From the NCBI RefSeq assembly GCF_014201145.1, contig NZ_JACHDP010000001.1, forward strand, positions 1,984,001 through 2,048,000: a stretch of DNA of 64,000 nt. Direction: 5' to 3'. A model generated the notes under the pieces. The model was not told the origin of the DNA and made no database searches. It saw only the letters and a program-made list of their open reading frames with translations. A program made the position numbers and the translations under genes. The DNA comes from Micromonospora parathelypteridis (GTDB taxonomy: Bacteria; Actinomycetota; Actinomycetes; Mycobacteriales; Micromonosporaceae). Below, one piece after another: positions 33,826-42,008 of the stretch. Each line of letters begins with the position of its first letter. The stretch's first letter is position 1.

Positions 33826-35439
33826 TCAGGCGGTGTCGGCGTTGGGGTGGTCGGCGTCGGGCGTGGTCGGCGTCGACCGCCGCAGCAGGCCGGGGCCGGC
33901 CGACGCGGGCGGGCCCACCGGTTCGCGCTCGACCGCAGCCGCGACGCCGGCCGGCCCGGGGTGCACCGGCCCGAGGATGCCGAGTGGATCCGACTTCGCG
34001 GGGGCCACGCCGCCGAGGGACAGCCGGCTCGCCACGTCGACGTCGCCAGTCGGCTCCGCCGATCGCAGACCCGACTGATCCGCCGCAGGCCCGCCGAACT
34101 GCTCGCCGGGATGCTCGACCGGCCGCACGCCGGAAGGCCCACCGACCTGCTCGACCGACCGACCGCCGGAAGGCTCGACCGACCGACCGCCGGAAGGCCC
34201 GCCGAACTGGTCGACCAACCGACCGACGGAAGACCCGCCGGAGGGTTCGGCCGACCGCACGCCGAGAGACCCGACGGAAGGCTCGGCCGACCGCACGCCG
34301 GAAGAGCCACCGAACTGCTCGACCAACCGACCGCCGGCGAGCTCGGCGTCGGCGGGCGGGCCGGCATCGACGGAGAAGTCGGTCGAGGCGGCCTCGACGT
34401 ACTGCGACTTGTCGGCGGGCGCGGTTCGCGGACCGTTGGGTCGCTCGGTGGCGGCCGCGGTCCGGCCGTTACCGCGCCTCGGGTTGGGGGCCGGTCGGGC
34501 CGACAGCAGGCGGGGCGGCACCGCTTCCGGGGCGGTGACCGGGGCCAGGCCGGCGACCACGGTGTTGACGATCTCGGCCGCGTACGAACCGTCCGGGTCG
34601 TAGTCGGGGTCGAAGACGGTCAGCTCCACGCCGAGGCAGTGCGGGGTGTCGACCAGGCCGGCGAGCAGGATCTCCAGCTCGGCGAAGGCGATCCCACCTG
34701 GGTCGGGGGCGTCCACGGCGGGCATCACCGCGGGGTCGAGCACGTCCACGTCGATGTGCACCCAGTAGCCCGCGCAGTCGGCGAGCTGCTCATGCGCCCA
34801 CTGGGCCGTCCGGGCGGCGCCTTCGGCACGAAGCGCGGGCACCGGCCGGGTGGTGATCCCGGCGGCCTGCAGGTCGAGCCGGTACTCGTCCTGCGCGCGG
34901 ATGCCGAGCACCACCACGTCGATGTCGCGGAAGTAGGGTCGGCGCCCCTCCAGCGCGGCCAGGTCGGCCTGCCCACGCCCGGTGACGAGGGCCAGGTCCT
35001 CACCGGCGGCCGCGCCGACGTAGGAGGCGTTGCCGGGGTGCCGGAAGTCGGAGTGCCCGTCGACGAAGACCAACCCGATGCGCCCGCCGACGGCCTCACC
35101 GAGGCGGTGCATGGCCAGCGCCGAGCCGAGCAGCACGGAGCAGTCGCCGCCCAGCACCACCGGGAACTCGCCCCGGTCGATGATCGAGCCGATCCGCTCG
35201 GCGAGGGCCAGCGAGTAGTCGGCGATCTCCCGGGCGTGGCACACCCCGTCGCCGGGACGCCAGTCGCCCGGGTCGTACCGGGCGGGGGTGACGCAGCCGG
35301 CGTCGCGGGCGCGCAGCCGGGCCAGCAGGTCGTGGTCGCGCAGCGCACCGGGCGCCTTGGCGCAGCCGGGGACCGACGTGGGCGTCGGCGGCCGCAGACC
35401 GAGATTTGTCGGCGCGTCGAGGACGGCGATCCGGCGCAT
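33826..35439 (-). CDS. Arginase/agmatinase-family hydrolase with long repetitive C-terminal tail
   Basis: A 537-residue protein. Residues 1-305 are a ureohydrolase domain that would hydrolyse a guanidino group using two Mn ions. Metal motifs are VDGHSDF (Asp127, His129, Asp131) and HIDVDVLDP, both intact. The first motif reads GGDCS, with Cys100 where arginases have His (GGDHS). Residues about 310-537 form a Pro/Gly/Ser-rich tail with repeats such as GRSVEPSGG and VEQFGGPSGVR, far beyond the usual 300-residue length. Start is taken at the second of two ATGs (35439), 6 nt after GGGAG. The substrate is not known; other family members use arginine, agmatine, guanidinobutyrate or formiminoglutamate. 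Confidence 0.85.
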   Translation of the reverse strand: MRRIAVLDAPTNLGLRPPTPTSVPGCAKAPGALRDHDLLARLRARDAGCVTPARYDPGDWRPGDGVCHAREIADYSLALAERIGSIIDRGEFPVVLGGDCSVLLGSALAMHRLGEAVGGRIGLVFVDGHSDFRHPGNASYVGAAAGEDLALVTGRGQADLAALEGRRPYFRDIDVVVLGIRAQDEYRLDLQAAGITTRPVPALRAEGAARTAQWAHEQLADCAGYWVHIDVDVLDPAVMPAVDAPDPGGIAFAELEILLAGLVDTPHCLGVELTVFDPDYDPDGSYAAEIVNTVVAGLAPVTAPEAVPPRLLSARPAPNPRRGNGRTAAATERPNGPRTAPADKSQYVEAASTDFSVDAGPPADAELAGGRLVEQFGGSSGVRSAEPSVGSLGVRSAEPSGGSSVGRLVDQFGGPSGGRSVEPSGGRSVEQVGGPSGVRPVEHPGEQFGGPAADQSGLRSAEPTGDVDVASRLSLGGVAPAKSDPLGILGPVHPGPAGVAAAVEREPVGPPASAGPGLLRRSTPTTPDADHPNADTA

Positions 35440-35508
35440 CATGAGCTCCCGTCCTCGATGGTCGGGCGGGCCGGCCGGAACGCCGGCCCGCGCTGGCGTG
35501 CTACGAAC

Positions 35509-36432
35509 TCAGAACAGGGCGCTGGCCAGTGCCCGGCGCGCCGAGGCGACCGCCGGATCATCCGGGCCGGCGATGGAGAAGAGCGAAACCAGGTGCTGGC
35601 GGACCGTCTCGCGGTCCTCTCCGGCGGTGCGCCGGACCAGACCGACGAGTCGGGCGTACGCCTGCTCGGCCAGGCCGCTGAGCACCTCGATGTCGGCGGC
35701 CAGCAGTTGGGCGGCCACGTCGTCGGGGGCGCTCTCGGCGGCGGCCAGCGCGGCGGCCGGGTCCGCGCCGGCAACCCGGCGAGCCACGCCGACCTGGGCC
35801 AGCCCCGCCGTGGCCGCGGCGTCCGCCGGGGCGTCGGCCAGAATCTTCCGGTACGCCTGCTCGGCGGCGTCCAGGTCGCCGCTCATCAGCGCGTCGTCGG
35901 CCTCGTCGAGGCGGGGATCCTCCGGCTCGGCGACGGCAACACCGCCGGCCTTGAGCACAGCCTGGATCCACTGCCGCAGCTGCGCCTCGGGCACCACTCC
36001 GGAGAAGGCGTCGACCGGCTGACCGCCGACGACCGCGTAGACCATGGGAATGCCCTGGACCCGGAACATCTGGGCGATTCGCGGATTTTCCTGCACGTCG
36101 ACCCGTGCCAGCACCCAGGTGCCACCACCCTCGGCGTTCAGCCGCTCCAGGACCGGGGCGAACTCGTCGCTCTCCGGGAAGCCGGCCGCGCCGAAGAAGA
36201 CGATGACGGGCATGGCCATCGACCGTTCGAGCACCTCGGACTGGATGGTCGCCTCGGTGACGTCGACGATGGCGGTGTCACCGCCGGCGGTGGGTGCGCC
36301 GGGGGTGCCGTTGGACGGGCCACCCTGCGGGGGTGTGCCGGGGCGGGTACTGGCTGGTGCGGGGCCACGCAGCGTGCTGAGGTCGACCGCGCCGCGGGTG
36401 AAGATCGACGAGGTGATCCGTGGGTCGCTCAT
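35509..36432 (-). CDS. CnoX-like thioredoxin-fold/TPR co-chaperone lacking cysteines
   Basis: A 307-residue protein with a disordered N-terminus of about 50 residues. A thioredoxin fold (about 52-165) carries VIVFFGAAGFPESDEFAPVLE where redox thioredoxins have WCxxC. A TPR-like helical domain extends from about 175 to the end. There is no cysteine anywhere, so it cannot be a redox enzyme. The architecture matches CnoX (YbbN), which in Escherichia coli protects clients and works with GroEL. The ATG at 36432 is the first in frame; the ribosome site is weak. It lies 69 bp upstream of the arginase-family gene in the same direction. Confidence 0.88.
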   Translation of the reverse strand: MSDPRITSSIFTRGAVDLSTLRGPAPASTRPGTPPQGGPSNGTPGAPTAGGDTAIVDVTEATIQSEVLERSMAMPVIVFFGAAGFPESDEFAPVLERLNAEGGGTWVLARVDVQENPRIAQMFRVQGIPMVYAVVGGQPVDAFSGVVPEAQLRQWIQAVLKAGGVAVAEPEDPRLDEADDALMSGDLDAAEQAYRKILADAPADAAATAGLAQVGVARRVAGADPAAALAAAESAPDDVAAQLLAADIEVLSGLAEQAYARLVGLVRRTAGEDRETVRQHLVSLFSIAGPDDPAVASARRALASALF

Positions 36433-36530
36433 GGTTACCTAGTCTCGCACGTCAGCCCGCGATCTCAGGTCACCCGCAACCCCGACGTTGCAACTCTCAC
36501 CCCGCCATCCCAGCCCCACCCCAGACCCCA

Positions 36531-36625
36531 CCCCGCACCCCCGCGATCTTGCACTTTCTGCCGCCGAAACGCGGCATTCGCGCCGTCTGTCGGGACAGCA
36601 AATGCAAGATCGCGGGGATGCGGGG
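36531..36625. repeat. Long imperfect inverted repeat, terminator-like
   Basis: Arms of 23 nt (36531-36553 and 36603-36625, one mismatch) contain GCGATCTTGCA and its complement, separated by 49 nt, with C-rich and G-rich flanks that can extend the stem. It lies 30 nt past the icmA stop and may end that transcript. I believe similar GCGATCTTGCA palindromes are common between genes in Micromonosporaceae. Confidence 0.75.
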
Positions 36626-36654
36626 CGGGGGTGGGGCGGGGCCGGGGGGGTGGG

Positions 36655-38343
36655 TTAGAAGCGGGCTGGTTCGCGGTAGGTGCCCCACTCGGCGCGGAGG
36701 GCGTCGCAGATCTCGCCGAGGGTGGCTTCGGCGCGGACGGCGTCGAGCATGGCGGGGATCATGTTCTCGTCGGTACGGCTGGCCTCGACCATCCGGGTCA
36801 CCGCCGCGCGAACCGCGGCCTCGTCCCGGGCGCCCTTGCGCTCGGCGAGCACCCGGCGCTGCTCCAGCTCCACCTCATGCGAGATGCGCAGGATCTCCAG
36901 CTCCTTGGCGACCGTACCGGTGTGGCAGTTGACGCCGACGATCTTCTTGTCGCCCTTCTCGAGGGCCTGCTGGTAGACGAAGGCCGACTCGGCGATGTGC
37001 CCGGTGAACCAGCCGTCCTCGATGCCGCGCAGGATGCCCGAGGTCATCGGGCCGATCTGGTGCGGTCCGTCCCCGCCGAGCTGCCGGATCCGGGCGAAGA
37101 TCTCCTCGGCCTCGGCCTCGATCTTGTCGGTCAGCGCCTCGACGTACCAGGAGCCGCCGAGCGGGTCGGCCACGTTGACCACGCCGGTCTCCTCCATCAG
37201 CACCTGCTGCGTACGCAGGGCGATCTCGGCGGACTCGTCGGTGGGCAGCGCCAGGGTCTCGTCCAGCGCGTTGGTGTGCAGCGAGTTCGTGCCGCCGAGC
37301 ACCGCCGCGAGGGCCTCGACGGCGGTGCGTACGACGTTGTTGACCGGCTGCTGCGCGGTCAGCGACACCCCGGCGGTCTGCGTGTGGAACCGCAGCCAGA
37401 GGGCCTTCTCGCTGGTCGCGCCGTAGACGTCGCGCAGCCAACGGGCCCAGATCCGACGGGCGGCGCGGAACTTGGCGATCTCCTCGAAGAAGTCGAGGTG
37501 CGAGTCGAAGAAGAAGCTCAGCCCCGGCGCGAAGACGTTCACGTCCAGCCCGCGGGAGAGGCCCAGCTCGACGTACCCGAACCCGTCGGCCAGGGTGTAC
37601 GCCAACTCCTGCGCGGCGGTCGAGCCGGCCTCGCGGATGTGGTAGCCGGAGACCGACAGCGGCTTGTAGCGCGGGATCTCGGCGGCGCAGTATTCCATCA
37701 GGTCGCCGATCAGGCGCAGGTGCGGCTCCGGGTCGAAGAGCCACTCCTTCTGTGCGATGTACTCCTTGAAGATGTCGGTCTGCAGCGTGCCGTCCAGCTT
37801 GGACAGGTCGGCGCCCTGCCGTTCGGCGGCGACCAGGTACATGCAGAACACCGGCACGGCCGGGCCGGAGATGGTCATCGAGGTGGTGACGTCGGCCAGG
37901 TCGATGCCGTCGAAGAGCGCCTGCATGTCGGTGGCGGTGTCGATGGCGACGCCGCAGTGGCCGACCTCGCCGAGCGCCTGCGGGTCGTCCGAGTCGCGGC
38001 CCATCAGCGTCGGCATGTCGAACGCGACCGAGAGGCCACCGCCGCCGGCGCCGAGGATCATCTTGTAGCGCTCGTTGGTCTGCTGAGCGTTGCCGAAGCC
38101 GGCGAACTGCCGGATCGTCCAGGTCCGCCCGCGGTAACCGGTCGGATACAACCCCCGGGTGTACGGGTACTCGCCCGGCCACCCGATCCGCTCGAAGCCC
38201 GGGTACGCGCTGCCCTCGGGCGGTCCGTAGACCGGCTCCACCGGCATCCCGGAGAGCGTGGTGAAGTCCGCGTCCCGCTTGCGCGCGGCGTCGTACCGGG
38301 CCTGCCAGCGCGCCCGTCCGGCGTCGATTTCGTCGGCGTCCAT
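36655..38343 (-). CDS. icmA: Isobutyryl-CoA mutase large subunit
   Basis: A 562-residue catalytic subunit of a B12-dependent acyl-CoA mutase lacking its own cobalamin-binding domain. It interconverts isobutyryl-CoA and n-butyryl-CoA, linking valine breakdown to C4 precursors. The two specificity residues decide the call. TIRQF gives Phe80 and KEYIAQKEW gives Gln198, the pair described for isobutyryl-CoA mutase, where methylmalonyl-CoA mutase has Tyr and Arg. With the start at ATG 38343 (AGGAGGAG upstream) both positions match IcmA numbering exactly, which supports that start over 38373. The small B12-binding subunit (IcmB) is not in the window. A shared 16-bp operator lies 55 bp upstream. The 2-hydroxyisobutyryl-CoA mutase is the nearest alternative. 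Confidence 0.93.
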   Translation of the reverse strand: MDADEIDAGRARWQARYDAARKRDADFTTLSGMPVEPVYGPPEGSAYPGFERIGWPGEYPYTRGLYPTGYRGRTWTIRQFAGFGNAQQTNERYKMILGAGGGGLSVAFDMPTLMGRDSDDPQALGEVGHCGVAIDTATDMQALFDGIDLADVTTSMTISGPAVPVFCMYLVAAERQGADLSKLDGTLQTDIFKEYIAQKEWLFDPEPHLRLIGDLMEYCAAEIPRYKPLSVSGYHIREAGSTAAQELAYTLADGFGYVELGLSRGLDVNVFAPGLSFFFDSHLDFFEEIAKFRAARRIWARWLRDVYGATSEKALWLRFHTQTAGVSLTAQQPVNNVVRTAVEALAAVLGGTNSLHTNALDETLALPTDESAEIALRTQQVLMEETGVVNVADPLGGSWYVEALTDKIEAEAEEIFARIRQLGGDGPHQIGPMTSGILRGIEDGWFTGHIAESAFVYQQALEKGDKKIVGVNCHTGTVAKELEILRISHEVELEQRRVLAERKGARDEAAVRAAVTRMVEASRTDENMIPAMLDAVRAEATLGEICDALRAEWGTYREPARF

Positions 38344-38397
38344 GAGCAGGGCTCCTCCTCGGGTCCTCGACATGCACGTCGAGTGTAGAGCCCTTAC

Positions 38398-38413
38398 CTG
38401 AACGATCGCTAAG
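38398..38413. promoter_or_regulatory. Candidate acyl-CoA regulon operator, icmA
   Basis: CTGAACGATCGCTAAG; reverse complement CTTAGCGATCGTTCAG is the best copy of the shared motif. It lies 55 bp upstream of the icmA ATG. Confidence 0.75.
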
Positions 38414-38439
38414 TCAGGCTCTACCCGTGGGTAACCAGG

Positions 38440-38850
38440 TCAGGCCGTCGGAGCCGCAGGCCCACCCATCGCCACGTCGTCGACCCGGATGTTGACCTCG
38501 TCGACCCGCAGTCCGTACGCCTCGACCGCCTCGGTGACCCGGGCACGCACCTGGCTGGTGATCTCCGGCACCGGCTGACCGGCCTGGATCACCAGCACCA
38601 GGTTGACCACGGCGGCGTCCCCGGTCACGTGGGCCGAGCAGCCCCGCCGGGCGTCGCCCACCTGATCCAGCCCGACCCGGTCGAGAACCGAGTTGAAGAA
38701 CCGGGCCACGTCCCCGCCCAGCTCGGCCACGCCGGGAACCGCGCGGGCCGCCGCGACGGCAATCTTCTCGATCACCTCGTCGGAGACCTGCGTCGTCCCG
38801 CCGGCCGCCACCGATGCCGTGGTCAGCTCCTGCGTCGCCTCGTGGTCCAT
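38440..38850 (-). CDS. Asp23/Gls24 family envelope stress protein
   Basis: A 136-residue protein of the Asp23 (DUF322) family, small soluble or membrane-associated proteins linked to alkaline or cell-envelope stress. Typical are VSDEVIEKIAVAAARAVPGVAELGG near residue 22, VNLVLVIQAGQPVPEITSQVRARVTEAVEAYG and the closing VNIRVDDV. Start ATG 38850 has GGGGAG 5 nt upstream; a longer frame to 39267 runs antisense into meaB and is rejected. It sits alone between icmA and meaB, and a functional link to them is not evident. Confidence 0.93.
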   Translation of the reverse strand: MDHEATQELTTASVAAGGTTQVSDEVIEKIAVAAARAVPGVAELGGDVARFFNSVLDRVGLDQVGDARRGCSAHVTGDAAVVNLVLVIQAGQPVPEITSQVRARVTEAVEAYGLRVDEVNIRVDDVAMGGPAAPTA

Positions 38851-38956
38851 AGCCACTCCCCTGCTCCTCGCGCCGGCACACCGCCCGGACCCCACCGCCG
38901 TGGGGCGGTGCGAGCCTACAAGGACGAGGTGTCGTCGGGGTGTCCCCGGTGGACGG

Positions 38957-39961
38957 TCAACGGGCGAGCTGGGCCAGCAGTTCGTCCGCCGCCGTGTACG
39001 GGTCGAGGGCGCCCTCGGCGACCTTGGTGGCGAGCGTGGCCAACTCCGTACCGTCGCGCAGTGAGCCGATCCGGGCGCGCAGGGTGCCGAGCGCGATCGC
39101 CTCGATCTCGGCGGCGGCCCGCGCCTCCTGGCGGCGGCGCAGCTCGCCGTGCTCGACCAGCCAGCCCCGGTGCTTGTCGATCGCGGCGGCGATGTCGTCG
39201 ATGCCCTCGCCGCGCGCGGCGACCGAGCGGACCACCTGCGGTCGCCACTGCCCCGGGCCGCGCTCACCGAGGGCGATCATGCCCTGGATGTCGCGGACCG
39301 TGGCGTCGACGCCGTCCCGGTCAGCCTTGTTGATCACGAACACGTCGGCGATCTCCAGAATGCCGGCCTTGACCGCCTGGATCGCGTCACCCATGCCGGG
39401 GGCGAGCAACACGAGCGTGGTGTCGGCGAGCGAGGCGACCTCCACCTCGGCCTGCCCGACACCGACGGTCTCCACCAGCACCACGTCACAGCCGGCGCCT
39501 TCCAGCACCCGGACCGCCTGTGGCGTCGCCGCGGCCAACCCACCGAGGTGCCCGCGGCTGGACATGGACCGGATGTAGACGCCCGGATCGGTGGCGTGGT
39601 CCTGCATCCGCACCCGGTCGCCGAGGATCGCACCACCGGTGAACGGGCTGGACGGGTCGACCGCCAGCACGCCGACCCGGTGCCCCTGCGCCCGCAGCGC
39701 CCGGACCAGCTCGTTGGTGGTGGTCGACTTGCCCACCCCGGGCGAACCGGTCAGCCCCACGACCTGGGCCTGCCCGGCGTACGGCGCCAGCGCGGCGGCG
39801 ATCGCCGGCAGCAGCGCGTCGCCGTTCTCCACCAACGTGATCAGCCGGGCCACCGCGCGGGGGTCACCCGCGCGAGCCCGCTCGACCAGCAGCGGTACGT
39901 CCCGACTGCGGCGCACCGACGTGGTGCCCGCTGGCGGGACGTGCTCAGCCGCTTCGCTCAC
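38957..39961 (-). CDS. meaB: MeaB-type GTPase, acyl-CoA mutase chaperone
   Basis: A 334-residue G3E GTPase (ArgK/MeaB family) that protects and reloads B12-dependent mutases with intact cofactor. Walker A is [14 protein letters not shown] (about 83-96), the switch region includes [20 protein letters not shown], and the base-recognition motif is NKAD in [14 protein letters not shown] 39961 overlaps the thiolase stop as GTGA, so translation is coupled. Clients in this window are the isobutyryl-CoA and ethylmalonyl-CoA mutases; which is served is not determined by sequence. Confidence 0.95.
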   Translation of the reverse strand: MSEAAEHVPPAGTTSVRRSRDVPLLVERARAGDPRAVARLITLVENGDALLPAIAAALAPYAGQAQVVGLTGSPGVGKSTTTNELVRALRAQGHRVGVLAVDPSSPFTGGAILGDRVRMQDHATDPGVYIRSMSSRGHLGGLAAATPQAVRVLEGAGCDVVLVETVGVGQAEVEVASLADTTLVLLAPGMGDAIQAVKAGILEIADVFVINKADRDGVDATVRDIQGMIALGERGPGQWRPQVVRSVAARGEGIDDIAAAIDKHRGWLVEHGELRRRQEARAAAEIEAIALGTLRARIGSLRDGTELATLATKVAEGALDPYTAADELLAQLAR

Positions 39962-41157
39962 TGCGCCTTCTCGACCTTGCCCGGAACGTGGATGATCAGC
40001 GCGTCGCCCTGGCCACCGCCACCGCAGAGCGCCGCCGCGCCGGTGCCGCCGCCGCGCCGCTTCAGCTCCAGGGCGAGGGTGAGTACGAGACGCGCCCCGG
40101 ACATGCCGATCGGGTGTCCGAGCGCGATCGCGCCACCGTTGACGTTGACCTTGTCCGGGCTGATGCCGAGGTCACGGGTGGACTGCACGCCGACCTGGGC
40201 GAACGCCTCGTTGATCTCAATGAGGTCCAGGTCCGCGACGCTCAGACCGCCCTTCTTCAGGGCGTGGTTGATCGCGTTGGACGGCTGCGAGTGCAGGGAG
40301 TTGTCCGGGCCCGCCACGTTGCCGTGCGCGCCGATCTCGGCCAGCCAGGTCAGCCCCAGCTCCTGGGCCTTGGACTTGCTCATCACCAGCACCGCGGCGG
40401 CGCCGTCGGAGATCGGCGACGAACTGCCGGCGGTGATGGTGCCGTCGGGGGTGAAGGCGGGGCGCAGCTTGGCGAGCGACTCGACGGTGGTGTCCGGGCG
40501 GATGCCCTCGTCCTCGCTGATCACCAGCGGGTCACCCTTGCGCTGCGGGATCACCACCGGGGTGATCTCGTCGGCGAAGTGGCCGTTCTTCTGCGCGGCG
40601 GCGGCCCGCTGGTGGCTGGCCGCGGCGAAGGTGTCCTGCTCCGTACGGGAGATACCGTGCTTGGTGCCGAGCCGCTCGGTCGACTCGCCCATCGAGCAGC
40701 AGTCCCAGGCGTCGCTGAGCCCGTCGTGCGCCATGTGGTCCTTGACCACCACGTCGCCGTACTTGTAGCCGGTGCGCTGGCCCATCAGCAGGTGCGGGGC
40801 GTTGGTCATCGACTCCATGCCGCCGGCCACCACGATGTCGAACTCGCCGGCGCGGATCAGCTGGTCGGCCAGGGCGATCGCGTCCAGACCGGAGAGGCAG
40901 ACCTTGTTGATGGTCAACGCCGGCACGGACATCGGCACGCCGGCCTCGACGGCCGCCTGCCGCGCCGGGATCTGACCGGTGCCGGCCTGCAGCACCTGCC
41001 CCATGATCACGTACTGGACCTGATCCGGGCTGACCCCGGCACGCTCCAGCGCCGCCTTGATGGCGATCCCGCCGAGCTTCGTGGCCGGAAGGTCCTTGAG
41101 GTTACCCAGCAGGCGCCCCATCGGGGTCCGCGCGCCGCTGACGATCACCGAAGCCAT
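39958..41157 (-). CDS. Acetyl-CoA C-acetyltransferase (thiolase)
   Basis: A 399-residue biosynthetic-type thiolase that condenses two acetyl-CoA to acetoacetyl-CoA, or does the reverse. The acyl-carrying Cys87 is in INKVCLSGL, the catalytic His in [10 protein letters not shown] and the second Cys in [15 protein letters not shown] is also present. Start ATG 41157 has GGAGG 6-7 nt upstream. It is coupled to meaB and divergent from the methylmalonyl-CoA epimerase gene. In the ethylmalonyl-CoA pathway it catalyses the first step, and its neighbours fit that role. Confidence 0.95.
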   Translation of the reverse strand: MASVIVSGARTPMGRLLGNLKDLPATKLGGIAIKAALERAGVSPDQVQYVIMGQVLQAGTGQIPARQAAVEAGVPMSVPALTINKVCLSGLDAIALADQLIRAGEFDIVVAGGMESMTNAPHLLMGQRTGYKYGDVVVKDHMAHDGLSDAWDCCSMGESTERLGTKHGISRTEQDTFAAASHQRAAAAQKNGHFADEITPVVIPQRKGDPLVISEDEGIRPDTTVESLAKLRPAFTPDGTITAGSSSPISDGAAAVLVMSKSKAQELGLTWLAEIGAHGNVAGPDNSLHSQPSNAINHALKKGGLSVADLDLIEINEAFAQVGVQSTRDLGISPDKVNVNGGAIALGHPIGMSGARLVLTLALELKRRGGGTGAAALCGGGGQGDALIIHVPGKVEKAQ

Positions 41158-41189
41158 GCCTGCCTCCGAGGGGGTGCCGAGCTGTACGC

Positions 41190-41205
41190 CTTAACGAGTG
41201 TTCGG
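41190..41205. promoter_or_regulatory. Candidate acyl-CoA regulon operator, thiolase/epimerase
   Basis: CTTAACGAGTGTTCGG, the weakest of the six copies. It sits in the 61-bp gap between the divergent thiolase and epimerase starts and could control both. Confidence 0.6.
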
Positions 41206-41218
41206 TCAGACTAGCGCC

Positions 41219-41692
41219 ATGGCTGAGAACTCCCCCGCCGAGCCCGGTGCGGACTACGTCACAGACATCGGGCTTCGCAAGATTGACCACGTCGGAATCG
41301 CCGTGGCCGACCTGGACGCCGCGATCGACTTCTACCAGCGGACGTTCGGGATGCGCTGCGTACACGTCGAGACCAACGCCGAGCAGGGCGTCCGGGAAGC
41401 GATGCTGGCCGTCGGGCCGACCACCGAGGGCGGTTGCGTGCAACTGCTCGCACCGCTCACCCCGGAGTCGACGATCGCCAAGTTCCTGGACCGCAACGGG
41501 CCGGGCGTGCAGCAGGTCGCGTACACCGTGGTGGACATCGACGCGGCCTGCGCGGCGCTGCGCGCGCGGGGCATGCGCCTGCTCTACGACGCGCCGCGGC
41601 GCGGCACTGCGGACTCGCGCATCAACTTCGTGCACCCGAAGGACGCCGGCGGCGTCCTCGTCGAGCTCGTCGAGCCCGCCGCCGACCACTGA
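41219..41692 (+). CDS. mce: Methylmalonyl-CoA (ethylmalonyl-CoA) epimerase
   Basis: A 157-residue vicinal-oxygen-chelate protein that interconverts the (R) and (S) forms of methylmalonyl-CoA; homologues also act on ethylmalonyl-CoA. The metal ligands are in KIDHVGIAVADLD (His), GGCVQLLAPL (Gln) and GVLVELVEP (Glu). Start ATG 41219 has no ribosome site and lies 13 nt after the shared operator, so it is probably leaderless. GTG 41198 is in frame but would place the start inside the operator. It sits between thiolase and ccr, as expected for the ethylmalonyl-CoA pathway. Confidence 0.94.
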   Translation: MAENSPAEPGADYVTDIGLRKIDHVGIAVADLDAAIDFYQRTFGMRCVHVETNAEQGVREAMLAVGPTTEGGCVQLLAPLTPESTIAKFLDRNGPGVQQVAYTVVDIDAACAALRARGMRLLYDAPRRGTADSRINFVHPKDAGGVLVELVEPAADH

Positions 41693-41766
41693 CCTCCCGC
41701 CCGCCTCCCGCCCGCCGGCCACTGACCCGCCGCGCACGCCGAGAGGCCGCCCGTCCGCCGCGCGGT

Positions 41767-41840
41767 GATCGACTCCAGATCGCCGATGTGGCGGTGTCCC
41801 CAAGGGTGGATGCCGCCACCTCGGCGACGCGGAGTGGATC
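41767..41840. repeat. Dispersed palindromic element, copy 2
   Basis: Two 33-nt arms (41767-41799 and 41808-41840), beginning and ending in GATC, with about six mismatches between them. The core is ATCGCCGATGTGGCGG. An 8-nt loop separates the arms. Confidence 0.88.
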
Positions 41841-41963
41841 AACCGCAGCGGCCGCCTGCCCGCCGCCCAAAACCGGCCCGCAAGCACGTCAGTGCGCGGT
41901 TGGCGGGGTGGCCGGACACCTTCACGCATCGGCCGATGCAGTTTTTCACAGAGGACTTCCCGG

Positions 41964-41979
41964 TCTAGCTACCGTTCAG
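41964..41979. promoter_or_regulatory. Candidate acyl-CoA regulon operator, ccr
   Basis: TCTAGCTACCGTTCAG, followed by TAAC. It lies 29 bp before the GTG start of ccr and so overlaps the likely core promoter. Confidence 0.72.
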
Positions 41980-42008
41980 TAACGTCCGGCCCCACAGGAG
42001 CGCGACCG

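Larger units (their letters stand above)
41693..42008. promoter_or_regulatory. Intergenic region with palindromic element and ccr promoter
   Basis: A 316-nt gap between mce and ccr. It contains a full copy of the dispersed palindrome (41767-41840) and, nearer ccr, an AT-richer stretch with the shared acyl-CoA operator (41964-41979). The last 80 nt should contain the ccr promoter. Confidence 0.75.

Noticed and set aside
33847..38388. A 1513-residue forward frame
   Set aside because: It runs antisense to three well-supported genes (arginase family, CnoX, IcmA) and has a biased composition without any domain.
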